From Prunella strophiata (taxonomy: Eukaryota; Chordata; Aves; Passeriformes; Prunellidae): a DNA stretch of 64,000 nucleotides. Below the pieces are notes generated by a model that was not told the DNA's origin, did not search any database, and saw only the letters and a list, made by a program, of their open reading frames with translations. The stretch's first letter is position 1, and every line of letters begins with the position of its first letter. The DNA lies in the NCBI GenBank assembly GCA_036583965.1, contig JAZBQD010000027.1:3986687-4050686 (forward strand). Direction: 5' to 3'. Below are positions 48,701 through 61,300 of this stretch, piece after piece. A program made the translations under genes and the position numbers.

Positions 48701-50886
48701 CATATACATGTATGTATATAAAATTTATATATGTATATAATATTATAGCTGCTTAAAAATATATATAACCTTGTAATGGTATATTTTGAATATCAAGCAT
48801 TGTTTGTCATTAGCAAGGTCACTGCTAATTGAGTGCCTTATTTGAGACTTCTAAAAACTGTTTTTTAGAGGTGCAAATACTATTATCAGAACCACTTAAT
48901 TGTGAGCTGATGGGCCTCCTCCTGCCCATAACCAATGCTGGTTTTTCATCTGCTTATAAAACAGGGTGTTAAACCAGTAAAATCTCATGGGACTATGGCA
49001 GAGAATCATGCTCTTCATGTCTTTTTCCTTCTACCTCACAGCATTTTTCTTCCCTACCTCACATCTACCCAGCCTTAAAAATCAGCAGAAGGAAGCCTTT
49101 GCTATGTCAGGCTGGAGACCTGGACTCTTCTTGGGTTCTCCTGAGCTTGCAGTGAGGGTGTTTAAATGAGTTTTTAATGGGATTATTGTAATCTAAAAAT
49201 CAGATGCCTGTTGCAGTTGCCCTTGTTTAGGCTCTCAGACCAGCTCTGTTGCACAGGGTGAGATGTATTTACCCAAGAGGTTGATACAGGTGTTTTTCTA
49301 ACCCAGGCAGGCACGGGTGTGAATGCCTTGTGCACACAGATGCTTTGTGTGTGTTGGCCAACAAGGAGTTGAATCACAGCAATGTGATGGCTTGCAGCAG
49401 CCTGTGCCTCCTTGGAGGAACAAAATCTGTCCTCTCCTCACTGCCAGAAAGGTCTGATCAGCAGGGAAAGCCATTAAATTCAGAGCTGCTACATGCTCAC
49501 TCCAAAATATGCTCCCTGTTGAATTTCCTTGTGCTAAAGAGAAGCAAGTGGGCTGTGACCAGTCAATAATTTCTCCCAGAACTCCTGATCTTTCACCAGT
49601 GCACAAGATACAGCATTTAATGATCACAAAACCTTCCTCAGAAATGCTGTGTGGAAGTGCCCCTTGCAGTCAGCAGATTCCTGGCATGGGTGAACACTGG
49701 AGCTTTTCCTCCCTCCCAGCACAGCGGGAGACTCACTCGGATCAATGTCTTACCTTTGTGTGGTACTTAAGGAGCTACTGTAACACACAGAATCGAGAGA
49801 ACTCTGCCTTTAATTAGGCTGGGCCTGTGCTGAATCCACACAGGAAAATGGGCAGGATTGGAGCCTCCACTCTGCAAGCTCTGGGGAGCTCAGCACAGTG
49901 GGAGCAGACGTGCTGATTCACCCTTCCCTGCGCGTGGCGTTAGCGCCCGTCCTCCTCACCAGACTAAAAATGTCTAAGACCATGCAAGACTGTGATAATT
50001 CACATTTTTAGGCAATTGCTGTTTTTGTCAAAGCTGTCTGTAGCTTCTCTTCCCCAGTGCAATATGGTGAGTAATGAGCTATTGGAGTAATGTCTGTTTG
50101 AAGCATCCGTAGCCATATGGCAATGTGGGAGGCGAGGATAAAACAGGGATCAGTCACAAGTGTTTACTTTGAAACACAGATAAAAAGGCAAGTTTTGTGC
50201 TGTGGCTCAGTTACGTGTTGGATCAGGTACTGGAAACAGTAGTTTTTAATTATTTCTGTGTTTAGTGGACTTTAAAATCCCGAGCACTGAAATCCAGTGT
50301 GTGTTAGTCCTCCTGATTGATTGCTCTCTTCAAATCTGCTCTGTGAAACAAAGAGACAAACAGGTGCTGCATTTGAGCCAAACCACAGCCACCTAATCCA
50401 TGGAGTCATTAGAGATTATTTTCAGCACTGCTACGGGTTCTGTGTGGATAAAATGGGGGAAATGTTGCTGAGGAAGGTTAACAAAACTGGCTGGCTGCAC
50501 TTGCAAGATGGCTTTGGAGGTTTTGGGTTGTTCAGTTTGAGATGCTCTGGCAAGCACTTGGCTGAACAATTTTCTTGCAAAGAGCTTAATAGCTTGGGCT
50601 CCTTCCTGGGGTGAGGCACAGCTGCTCCACAGAAGTGGAGTCCTGGGAGAGTAGGTGGGTTATTTTAGGAACTGAAGTGTTTGTAAAAATATCCCTCTGG
50701 AGATAAATATTTATTTGGGATCAGGGAACCGGTACTGTTTACTTCTGCTGAGCTCTGAACCTGCACTGTCAGCTCCTGCTTCTCTCTGGGAGCCCTGCAT
50801 CATCTGTCCCCTGCATCATGGGGGTCCCATGTTGGAAACTGTTTGGGGGATTAGGGAAAGCAACACCTGTCAAGGAGGCCTTTGAG
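45796..50886. other. Long unique stretch, no gene recognised
   Basis: About 5 kb with A-runs near 46230 and 47001, a TA-rich patch at about 48690-48770, and a CpG cluster at 49930-49950. The part from about 49980 to 50300 has an AT-rich, repeat-free texture and may be conserved non-coding DNA. No coding region is supported. Confidence 0.45.
49930..49950. other. Short CpG cluster
   Basis: Five CpGs in 21 bases (GCGCGTGGCGTTAGCGCCCG), with almost none nearby. It may be the protected core of a regulatory site. Confidence 0.3.
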
Positions 50887-51135
50887 ATCACAGAGTCATG
50901 GAGTGGTTTGGGTAGGAAGGGACTTTAAACTCCTTTGCAGTGAGCAAGGACACCTTCCACTAGATCCCTGCCCAACCTGACCTTAAAGATCAGGCATGGG
51001 GCACCCAACACCTCTCTGGGTAACTTGTGCCAGTGTTTCACCACTTTTGAAAGAGCTCCTTTATATCAAATTTAAATCAACCTTCCTTCAGTTTAAAGCC
51101 ACAACCCCCTTTCTTATTGCAACAGGCCCTTGAGT
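50887..51135 (-). mobile_element. CR1 LINE 3' fragment, minus strand, diverged
   Basis: TCACAGAGTCATGGAGTGG, AGGAAGGGACTTTAAACTCC, ACACCTTCCACTAGATCCC, CACCTCTCTGGGTAACTTGT, GTGTTTCACCACTTTTGAAA and CAGTTTAAAGCCACAACCCC follow the reverse-complement CR1 order. Divergence is considerable. Confidence 0.9.
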
Positions 51136-51375
51136 GGTAGCAAGAAAATATTTTGGTTCAACAAAGAAAACATCCCGTGGCCTGAGTGCACTTTCATGTT
51201 TAAAATACCTTAGCAGATTAATTAGATTGAGCCTATTGGGTAGGATGAAGGTGAACATGTAGGTGAAGAGAGAAATTTACTGCATCAATATGGTCTGGCA
51301 ATTTCCTCTGTGAATACATTATCAACTGAAGGGATGCATGTTGGAGATTTTGTGAAGTGGAGCATTTTCTTTAAT
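51136..51375. other. Short unique gap between CR1 copies
   Basis: About 240 bases without identity to a repeat or gene. It separates two minus-strand CR1 tails. Confidence 0.5.
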
Positions 51376-51500
51376 GGAATCCTAGAATCCCAGAATGGTT
51401 TGGGTTGGAAGGAACCTTAAAGCTCATCTGGTTCCATCCACTGTCATGGGCTGGGACACCTCCTGCTATCCCAGGCTCCTCAAACCTCTTTGCAGAATAG
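51376..51500 (-). mobile_element. CR1 LINE 3' end fragment, minus strand
   Basis: ATCCTAGAATCCCAGAATGG, GGGTTGGAAGGAACCTTAAA, CTGTCATGGGCTGGGACACC and GCTATCCCAGGCTCCTCAAA form a reverse-complement CR1 terminus retaining only the last 120 bases or so. Confidence 0.9.
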
Positions 51501-51784
51501 AAGCACAGAACAGGGGGGGAAAAACCCATTAATCTCAAACTTCTCTAATACTGTGTGGGCTTTGATTAGAGAGCACTCTGTGTGCTAATTGAATGTTGTC
51601 TTCTATTAGCATAATCTTGGGGTTATGTCTGGTCACTGTTAATGATAAGTGACAGAGATGAGTTTCTGAAACTCTGTTTCATCAGTTGGGAATTGCACCC
51701 TGTAAATGCAAGCCCTGATCATAATATTTCATCTCTGTTGGTTTATCCCAGTCTTAGACTATTTATGTCAATTTGCTACTGGAA
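51501..51784. other. Short unique gap
   Basis: No repeat or gene identity recognised between two CR1 ends. Confidence 0.5.
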
Positions 51785-51850
51785 AACATATGGAGTAGTT
51801 TAGGTTGGAACAGGCCTTTAAAATCATCAAGTCCAACCATTAAGATCATC
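51785..51850 (-). mobile_element. CR1 LINE 3' end remnant, minus strand
   Basis: TAGTTTAGGTTGGAACAGGC, CTTTAAAATCATCAAGTCCA and ACCATTAAGATCATC resemble the reverse complement of another CR1 subfamily terminus. Only about 65 bases remain. Confidence 0.65.
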
Positions 51851-53767
51851 TTGCATGTGATCTAATTGCACACATATAGTGCAGACATTATACACTGTAT
51901 AAATATATAAAAAATTAAGGCTTTTTGAAACTGGATTCTAAAATCAGTTTTGATATAAAATTACTTTGTAAAGGAAACATATTGTATATGTTCTTATATG
52001 TACAACACATACATATGTTTTTATAAACTTTAGAACCATGTTTAATGTGTGTACTTTAAACTTGTAGGACCATATTGCTGGGAGACATTTGCCTGTAATT
52101 GTTCAAAGGATAAGTGTTTGTGCTCAAAAATCACAGCAATTATAATTATTGTAAGTAGCTGTGCTTCAAAATGAGCATTTAGGAGAGAAATGGGCTTTTT
52201 CCATGAAAGCATCATCTTCATACACATTAAAAAGTCCTGGGAAAAGTGGCTTTGTTCTACCAGCACCCAGGTAACTTCGGGAACAGGAAACAGGAACAGA
52301 CTCAGCATCTCCCCATCACTCAGTGCTACACACAAATGTCTTCACAGCTATTTGCACTTGAAATGCTTCATTTGCCAGCTCCAATGTGGCATTTGCAAAT
52401 GCAGATTAGTGACAGGAGCGCTGTTGGCTGCTGCTTCTTCCTCCTTTCAGATGTGGCTCTTACTGGACATTTCCTGCCCAGACTTGTAGGCAGCAAACAT
52501 ATGGTCTGGTAGATAGTTTATGGAATAACTTGCTCAGAGTACTTTGGCTGTTCCAGAAATCTCTCAGGCAAAGATGCCCAGTTTTCAACATAACATTCCT
52601 CTGAAATGCCAGAGTTAAGATATTCATTTGCTCACTGGTATTGTTGCATTTCATAACAAGAGCTCAGACGGGGATAAATTGTGGGTTAAATTCACAGATA
52701 GCAATCTCTGCCTTTATGAGCTGTTTGCTTGAAATGCAATTGCTTTCAGGGCCTGTATTACATGAAAAATTACTATATCTGATTAACAGATGAATTCCAC
52801 AGCATCAGTAGTGAGCAACAGTAGGATTGTCCATCAGCCTGAGATCCTAATTTCTGCCTCCACACTGTACAGCACTTCTATCAAATGTATTCAGTGCTTG
52901 CCACCATGAATTGAACTAATTCTTCCTGGTACTTCTGAACTGTGTCAAATGCTCTGAGCATCTGTGTTTCCTACACTTTGAGGTTTTCATAGCCTATAGA
53001 AATGTGTAGCACACTGATTTTCTTCTTTTTGTGTTTCCTCTGCTGTCTTTTTTCATACCCACCCTGGTACATGGGGCCAGGACTTCAGCTGATGTCACTG
53101 TAGCAGAGTTTGGTTTCAGTTGCCTGGCACTATGTATTTATATCAATTTATCCTAGATAAGGATCTGGATTCAAGCTGTGCCTGAATATGACATTTTTCA
53201 GTGGAAACACAACTTCAGGTTTCCCTTCCTCTTCCTTTCTGTTCTTCTTTGGAGCTAGATGCTTGGTTTTGTAGGAGGATCAGGTGGTGGACCTGAGCAA
53301 GGAGCAGGCCCACAATTAATTTTGGACTTAATCACAGTAAATTGGTGTTCTGCCTTTCAAGTTTTAACCAAACCAGTTTCTTGATCTGTCTGGCCCTGTG
53401 GGTGCAGAGGGGTGGCTGAGTGGTGGGGCTCACCTTGGCTGCTTACAAATCAGAAGGGAAAATGTGGCCATAGTTTGGAAACTCCTTTTGGCCTCAGTGT
53501 CTGTTGTCCCAGAGGTGCCAGGCACTGCTGCTCTCCTGGCAGCTGCACTTGCCCAGGTGCCAAACTGAGCAAAACATGCATTTTCTGGTGGCTGCCTTAT
53601 TCTTGGGATTTTTTTCTATGATCTCTTTGCCTGTGTTTCTTGTAATACACCTGGAGCTGGTCCAGGATCACACCTCTGGCAGCCTTTTCTGGCTGACTGC
53701 TGGTTTGATCAGCCCACAGCTGATTCCTGTGAAATATTTCCCAATAAAAACCTCCCTGACAGGAGGG
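51851..53767. other. Unique non-coding stretch
   Basis: No gene or repeat recognised. AT-rich with alternating TATA/CATA strings near 51.9-52.05 kb. Confidence 0.5.
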
Positions 53768-53905
53768 TGGAGCCAGGTGGGGGTCAGTCTCTTCTCACAT
53801 TTAACAAATGAGGGAGCAGGAGGAAAACAACCCCAATTTGTGCCAGAGGAGGTTTAGATTGGAGATTGGGGAAAATTTAGCTACCACAGGAAATGCACTT
53901 TTGTC
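53768..53905 (+). mobile_element. CR1 LINE internal 3' fragment, plus strand
   Basis: CCAGGTGGGGGTCAGTCTCT, TCTCACATTTAACAAATG, AATTTGTGCCAGAGGAGGTT and TAGATTGGAGATTGGGGAAA match the sense CR1 region about 300 bases from the end. It stops before the tail, next to a T-run at about 53911-53927. Confidence 0.85.
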
Positions 53906-54829
53906 ACTTTTTTTTTTTTTTTTTTAACATAGGTTTTCAGGGCTCAAGAGAAGTGGAATTTTGAGCATTTTCACTTGCCTAGCATGGCACTTGCTGTTGT
54001 GGAGAGTCTTGTTTCTATTCCACTCACTTTCCTCTTGTTCACTCAAAGAAATTATGGTGCCCCTCTGTGTCCAGGCCCTGGCACAACTAGGTGTCCCACC
54101 TTTCTAAATTGGGCCCTTCCAGTTCCAAATAAAGCATTATCAAGCTTTGCATTTCTTTTTCAACATTTGCATCCCAAGAGAAGTAGTGAGGAAAATCAGA
54201 ACCTATTCAGTGTTGTAAATACAGCAGATTATTTCCCTGATATGTTATCCAGCAGTTACAAGCTAAATAATTCAGCACAATTTCAGGTCTCTATTCAAAC
54301 TGATGAGCTAAAATAAAAAGTGTTGATTAAGGCAAGCACATACCTCAGTGTTGATTGATTTTGCTGTTTTGTTTGGTTTGGCTTTTTCCAAATAGGGGAG
54401 GACTCTGATATATAAAAATACATCACTGTTCTTGTAAGCTGCATTTCTTTTGTGTTGTGTTGGGGGTTTTTTTCTGTCATTTTAGTGTGATCACTTTAAA
54501 CCCACATTGCCAAACTAGGGTTTTCTATCACCAGTTTTGTGCTCATGATGGGTTTTATTTTAAATCCTACCTTGCTGCTGGAGTTCAAGCATCACATAAA
54601 GCAAACCTGGCTGCAGGACAATGATAAAGCACAAGTGTCAGCTCCTTGTATTTTTCTAAAAGTGTTTTGTAATTGAGAATGAAATGTTTTTACTTTCCCT
54701 CTGCTACTTCCCTTGTCAAAGACTGAGGTTTCCAGAAAATGCAGTGTTATCATCACACTTGAGTGACACATCTGTGTTCAACAGGCAGCACTCTGTCCCT
54801 GTGGAGAGCTTGTGAAAGGGGGCAAGGCT
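53906..54829. other. Unique non-coding stretch
   Basis: A T-run at its start, otherwise no repeat or gene recognised. Confidence 0.5.
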
Positions 54830-55075
54830 TTCATAGAATCCCAGAATGGTTTGGGATGGGAAGAACCTTAAATCCCATCCAGTTCCACCCTTGCCATGTG
54901 CAGAAACACCTTCCACCATCCCAGCTTGCTCCAAGCCCTGCCCAACCTGGCCTTGGGCGCTTCCAGGGATGGGGAAATTCACAATTTCCCTGGGCACCCT
55001 GTGCCAGGGCCTCCCCACCCTCACAGAGAAGAATTTCCTCCCAATATCCCCTCTAACCCTGCCCTTTGTTTGCCC
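54830..55075 (-). mobile_element. CR1 LINE 3' fragment, minus strand
   Basis: ATAGAATCCCAGAATGGTTT, AAGAACCTTAAATCCCATCC, ACACCTTCCACCATCCCAGC, TTGGGCGCTTCCAGGGATGG, CACCCTGTGCCAGGGCCTCC and ACAGAGAAGAATTTCCTCCC mark a well-preserved reverse-complement CR1 tail. The three open frames that cross it are shadows. Confidence 0.95.
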
Positions 55076-57017
55076 CTCTTGCTTTGTGGGGTCTCTCTGG
55101 TCACTTGTTCTGTCCTGGCACAGAAGCCATAAATGCATTCTCATGGCACACAGCCCCTGTGAGATGTTTGAAGGTGGCTGTGCTGCCTTTGTGGTGTGCC
55201 ACTGTGCCAAGTTAGAGAGGGTTTTGGGAAAAGAAACTCTTTCCTGTGATCCTGGATGGCCTCACCATAAACAACCAACATCCTGGGATCATTCCATTAA
55301 CAAACCAGTTTGCAGGGATATAATTGTACCTATTGAACCAGTATTTTTAATCTTCAGATGAGCTGTTCAGGCAATAAAGGTGTTTTTTTTTCGTGTGCAC
55401 TGAGATGCTTGTTCCAAGAAGTCCTGAGCAGGTGTAGTTGTTGTTCTATTTGTATGTGGAAATTCCTGGTTGAAGCACCAGGTAATGGTTGGAATTGAAC
55501 TGTGGGGTGTCATGCCTTGCCATAACCTGATTGTTAAATTCCCAAAGTAAAACTTTTCTGGAGGTAAAAACCCCCAAACCTCGAGGTTTTTAGATACAAT
55601 GCAGTGAATCCATGGAGAAGAAGATGTAGGCAAAGGTAGATGGCAATCTGTTTTAAGCAGACACAGTAATTGTTTCTTTGGGAAGCTTATTTTATGTGGA
55701 AAAATGAAGGAGTAACACTGTTCCTTCTGAAATGAGCTGTCATTGTTTCTGTAATTAGCCCAATGTTATTTATTAGACAAGAGTTCATCCTAATTTGGAA
55801 AAAAAAGTCGTGTTTTGGAGGCTCAGTTCCCAGAAAATTGGTGGAAAAAAATTAAGACTTGTTACCAAGGATTTAGATAAATAAACTTCATTGGTGCTTG
55901 CCTAAATTAGAGAGAGAGTTGTTAATGTAAAAAATTGAAGTGTTAGGAAAACCCCACACATGTTCACTTTAATATTTCTTCATTTTATTCATAAATATAA
56001 ATGCTTGAAGAATAAAATTATCAGATTTTGGTCAGTATTTTCATTGTGGAGGCTCTGTGGAGGTATTATTGACTGGCACCATTTCAATCAAGTTCAGGAA
56101 GCTGATTTTTCCCTTTCTGTCAGCACAGATACAGGGAAATAAAAAAGCTGCTACAAAATGATCCCTTTTAATCCTGTGCCATTTTTATGTGCTGATTAGA
56201 ATCGGGGTAATTTCAGCCTGTGTTGAAGGAGTTAATCTTCCTGATGGAGATGTGAAAAGTCAGAGCCATCTTAAATCTCAATACCACATGCTGCCTTAGG
56301 GATCACACTGTGCTAAAACCCCAGATAAAAAGGCCTGACAAAGATTATTGACGGTTTACCTTTTAATGAGCAGCTTGGATTGATTTTCATTTCCCTCCAG
56401 GGCTGCTTGCTTTGCCCTGTTTCCACCCATGATGTCATGATTAACAAAAACAACAACAAAATTAAGGCTTCATATCTGAATAATTGCAGAGAAATAAAGA
56501 GTAGCCATGGCATTTAAGGGGAAACTCTGCCAAGTCCCACTGGAGGTGCAGGAAAAGCCAGGGAGCTCCCAATCAATGGTTGGTGCCTCTCCCAGCAGAG
56601 GGAATGCACCTTCTACCAAACAACACCTCAATTCCTCAGAGGTTTTATGTATTTTAAATAACAGATCACTCTGCAGATCAACAGCAACACAAGAACTCCA
56701 AATAAAGAGAAAATGCCTTCAAATATATGTATTATTGTTGAAAGAAGCCATGATTACTCTTTTGTTTGCCAAGCCCCCACCCCTCTAAAGCCAACTCTGA
56801 GGAAACAGCCTCTGGCTACAGTTCCCATAATTTTGTTCAAATCCTTAAGCTTCAAAAGGGAGCAGCTCTGCCACCACAAAACTACCATCCCAAAAGCTCT
56901 TAAGCTCTGACATCATCTATTCTGTTTGAGTCCTTCCATATAGACCTTGCCAGAAAATAGAATTCCGTTTTCTGGAAATCCCTTTTCCATTTTCAAATCC
57001 TGGGAGAAAGAGCGTGC
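55076..57017. other. Unique non-coding stretch
   Basis: No gene or interspersed repeat recognised. A small perfect stem, CCAGAAAA (56950-56957) with TTTTCTGG (56968-56975), lies just before the homopolymers. Confidence 0.5.
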
Positions 57018-57068
57018 TTTTTTTTTTAAAAAAAAAAAAAAAAAAGACAAATTCCCATTCTCACCAGT

Positions 57069-57103
<35 letters not shown>
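57018..57103. repeat. T10-A18 and A31 homopolymer tracts
   Basis: T10 (57018-57027) directly abuts A18 (57028-57045); after 27 bases an A31 run follows (57073-57103), then a GGAGAGGGAGAG purine string. The direct T-to-A junction can fold back. No retrocopy body was recognised beside it, so these may be expanded simple repeats or assembly-sensitive ends. Confidence 0.9.
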
Positions 57104-57105
<2 letters not shown>

Positions 57106-57744
57106 AGAGGGAGAGAAGGAAAAGGGTGTTTTTTTCCCAGGCTTTGCAGAACAAAAACCCTGTTTTCCAGGAACAGGATGGAGTGAAGCCTTCCAGGCAG
57201 GCAGATGGGAAGCCGGAGGCACAGAACTCTGCAGAGTGGAAACTTTCCATGGAAGGATCCTGGTTTCCAAGGGCAGGGGAGGCTTGTGCCTTCTGAGCCT
57301 GGTGGGGATGTGGCTCCAGCCCCCTGGGCAGGGCTGGACACCCTGTGCCTGTGCTCTGCAGGCAGCTTTTGGAGCCAAGAGGCACTCTGTGTGTGTGGCC
57401 ACTGGGAGGCTGTGAGGGCTGGAAAATGGGAATCCAGGCCAGGAGTGAAGGAGCCTGCAGAGAGAGAGAGAGGTGTTGCTGATCTGGAGAGTTCCATGGG
57501 GTGGGCAATCAGAAATGTGGTGGGTAAGAGCACTTGAGGAGTGGTACTTGTGTGGAGCTGGAGGGTGTGGAGCCTCAGTCCTCAATGCACTTGGCTGGTG
57601 CACCAGGGAGGATTGCTGGGTAGAGGATGGAGAGGGGAAAACTGCAGGTTAAACCACTTGAACTATCACTAAAATCCTCATCTCAAACTGTGTTGTGTTT
57701 TTCTTGTTAGATTTCTTTTCCTTCTGTTTTGTTTTTTTTTTTTT
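57104..57744. other. Unique GC-richer stretch, no gene supported
   Basis: Overlapping frames of 100-200 codons occur on both strands. The longest on the minus strand runs through the homopolymers into this region and has no recognisable domain. The openness reflects C+G content and low-complexity tracts. Confidence 0.5.
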
Positions 57745-58340
57745 TCCCTTCAGCAGAAGTTACATTGAATAACTATGGGCTACTCTCAGCAGTGTGAAAT
57801 TTCAATTCCTTAAAGCACATCCTTTACCTATCAAATTGGCAGGCTGGAGGAACAGTTATTCTGCTGCAACTTCAAATCACCGCTTCCAAAATTGATCTGG
57901 GCTTAGGTACGTCTTTGTGTGTCCACGCTTATTAGCTTCATCTTGTGATTAACTTAATGGGCTATGGAATTTTACTCTATGCAAATGCAACTGCAAAACC
58001 AATTATTGAAAAGTGAAAAATGAACTCTAGGAGACAGTCATTAGACTATTAGAATCCCCCAGTTCCTTTGGAAACTGTGTTTGGGTAATACGTGGTTTTA
58101 ATACTGAATTTCGAGCTCAGGGAAAAAAAAAAAGCTATTTGGCAATTACATTTTTTTTCAGGCAGCATGGAAACATTTTGACAGGCCTGCCTGCGTGGGC
58201 TACTAAGACCCACTGGGTTTTACGAGTTGGAAAATTAGTCATAGCTTCAATGAAACGTTGTAGTCCACTTAGTACCCTATTTTCAGGGTCCTTAGATGTA
58301 CAAGCATCCGTGAATTTAGTTTGGATGGCTGGTGAGTGTA
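57745..58340 (+). other. Candidate conserved block enclosing a possible exon
   Basis: A repeat-free block with ATGCAAAT (octamer-type) at 57980-57987, CAATTATTGAAAAG and several CpGs that stand out against their surroundings. Within it, 58162-58331 is an open segment between splice-like signals (next entry). The texture suggests selective constraint, but no alignment was available. Confidence 0.35.
58162..58331 (+). other. Possible unannotated exon (170 bp)
   Basis: A polypyrimidine tract ending in CAG (TTTTTTTTCAG, to 58161) precedes, and a G then GTGAGT donor (58332-58337) follows. The 170 bases between are open in the frame that reads QHGNILTGLPAWATKTHW at its start and SVNLVWMA at its end, with one base left at the donor. 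The piece would join introns in phases 2 and 1. I do not recognise the peptide. A non-coding RNA exon, or chance splice-like strings in an enhancer, are at least as likely. Confidence 0.25.
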
Positions 58341-61300
58341 ATCCAAATTAGCTGGGCTGGATCCAGCAGCAAGATGCTCCCTGGCTCCATCCTTGCAGGA
58401 CTATCTTCCAGTCAAGGTGTTTTGTGTGGGTAGATGGTGATGAAAACCTCTTTTAAACCTGATGAATTAATTTCTGTGCACATGGACAGGGCTGTGGCAG
58501 CATCTATTGGGGCAGCAAATACATCACTGCAACTGTGAACTGGAAAATGAGGCTGTTGGCCCCCAAAGCAGCTGGATTTTTTGACATATTTTCCTCCTCA
58601 TCTGCCAAAGTGGGTGATCAGCTTAGTGGCATTCACAGGCCAGTGGCCCCAGCTTAGGTTAAAAACCTCTTGAGAAGGAAGCTGCAGGTGGGGACATGGT
58701 TTGTGGTGAGAGCTGACCTGGAGCCTGCAGAGAGAGCACAAATGCACTTGGTGAGCTGTGTGCTCAGAGCAGAGGTCACCTGGTGGTTTAGAGGATGGAG
58801 CTTGGTGGAAAGTCAAAAAAAAATAAAACAAAACTATGTAACCCCTTGTGGAGGAAATGTCTTGAAATGTGCTGTGTTCTCTCTCTAGATGATGGGCTAT
58901 AACCTGCATTTTGTGTTGAGATGCAGGTTTAGGCCCCTTTAGCCTTCTTCCCCTCCATTTCCTCCCAGGTTTGCCTGGTTTTCACCACCTGTGGTTTCAA
59001 GGCTCCCTCTGCAAGAGGTTTTTGTTTGTGATGTCTCAGGGCCAGCTGGCTCCCTGCAGGATGGAGGTGCCTGTGACACACCCTGCACCTCGTGTTTGGG
59101 GTCAGCAGCTCCAGGGACCCCCAGAGAGTGTGGGGCCCAATTCTGGTCTTTGCTCAGCTCATTTTGTCTGCTGTAAATCACCCTCAGGACAGGGTGAAAG
59201 CTGGGAGCCCTCGTGTGAGGATGGGTCACCCTGGGAGCTGTGCAAAGAAATCAGGGGTCACATCTGACCTTTCATTTTCCATAGTGCCTGGACACAACTG
59301 GATGAGGTGAGAGGGTGTCCAAAGGATGTGGCTGTAATTTAATCAATTGACATTTAGATGTGCAGTAATGAGTGGCTGTAAATGCTTTGGGTGGGTGAAT
59401 ACAAGGTACACATCCTTATTTGTCTTTTTGCTGTAAATTCCCCAGAAAAGAGTCTGGAAGTATGGATGGAACAGGACTGAGAAGTGATAAATAGAACAGA
59501 GAAGCTCAGAGCTGCTGGACATGGAGTGTCTTATGTTGAACTGCTTTGGGTTTATTCCATCAGGTAGCTTAAAGACATTTAAAATATCTTCTATGCTAAT
59601 GAAGAAGGGAAAAATAAGAAAAATCACAGTACAGATAAAGCATGTATCAAGAATAAAAGACACTGATAAGGAAGATTATGAAGCAAAGAGGAGGAATAAA
59701 TATGAGGTGGAAAGCAGATGTGGAGACTGAAGGGAAGGTGAATAAAAGATAGATGGAAATATTAAGACATTTGTCAAATCCTTGAATGTGAAATGTCAGG
59801 GCTTCAAGAACTTGTAAAGGTTATTTACTAACTAAGGCCAGAGTGAAATACTGTGTAACTACATTGATGCAACACAGACGTGTGCATGTTCTCTTTGCAG
59901 AGTGGGACTGATTGCTTAGTGCCTAAATAAAAAACAATAGTTTTTTGGCTCTCTGTTGCCAGGGAAATGGGAGATGAATGCCATAAGAAACAGATGTAAA
60001 TTTCTGAGCTTTTAAAAGAAAGCAAGCAGGGTGGAGTGGGAGAAATCACACCGGAAATTACAGTCCTTAAGTATTGAAATCTGTACTGGAAAACTTAAGA
60101 GGTAGAATTAATGTAAATTACTTGGATTGAAGAAACTGTAGAATTGCATTGTTTTAGGTGTGGGAAGGCATTGATAAATTTTCAGAGACCCTTAGGGAAT
60201 AACACTTATAAACAGGCTCTAGAAAAAAAATCTGCTTTTAAATCTGACTTTGGAATGGGAGACTTAAAACCCCTAAGAGCCTCAATAAGATATAATATAG
60301 GAAACTGGCTTGAGGTATAATTGAATATCCATTCAGAATTGCATTATCACATGCAGTATTGAATGAATTCTTTTTAGGAATCTGTGTCAGTAGCTAGAAG
60401 GGAGTCAAAATGTGTTGGGAGTTTGGTGAAGCATCTTTAGACTCAGCAGCATTTAGAGACTGATCCTCTGTGGGCAGCTGAGGAGGGCAGGTGTCTTTAA
60501 CCTGTACTTCAGAGATTAGGATTTCCCTTGGAAGACTTGAAGCAATTTAAAATTATTGGCATAGAGATGAGAGAAGGAATTGTAAAAGCTTCCTGTGTTA
60601 ATAACCTGGAAAGGGGAATTTGCAGCAGGATAAAAAATGTATATATATAGTGATCCAGAGCTGGGAAACAAAGAGTTGGAGCTGAGGAGGGGAGCAAATG
60701 ATAATGCTTTGGGATCCATGCCATAGATTAAGAGCACAGACAGATAAGCAGGCTGCACAATTTATGGTAAAGCAAGATAAGCCTATGGACAGACAAAGAA
60801 TGAAATGTAAAAAGATGCAGGAAAAAAAAAATCTCCATGGCTGTACACTGAGGAGATGGAAAAGGAGCAGATGAGCAAGGGAGTTGGATGATGTTCCCTC
60901 CACCAGAAATGTTCTCATCAGTGCATTACAACAATAAATTAAAGCAGAGTGACATTTAAATCAGCTTGACATAATCTGACACCCAGCTAAGGACCAGGAG
61001 ACCTCTGCAGTGACTTTTTGGCTTGTGTTGTTCTTGGCCACAGGCCCAGGCAGTGTGTGGCAGAGGGCAGCCACGTTGTTCTCCTGAGCGCCAGGAACCC
61101 TTTCTATGTCCTGCCCTCACCCTTACATGTTCTGTGGTGTTAGATATTCATTAAAATTAACCAGTTTGTTGTAATGGCTTCAGTTATCCTACACCCAATT
61201 GCCATGGTCATGCAAAAAGGGAGAGGGAATCAAGAAGAAATGCTATAATTAAACTCCAGACTCTTAGGAATGAGATTTCTATACTGGCTGAATGTAAATT

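Noticed and set aside
56913..57533. 206-codon minus-strand open frame
   Set aside because: It passes through the homopolymer tracts, giving strings of phenylalanine, and overlaps other open frames; it is composition-driven.
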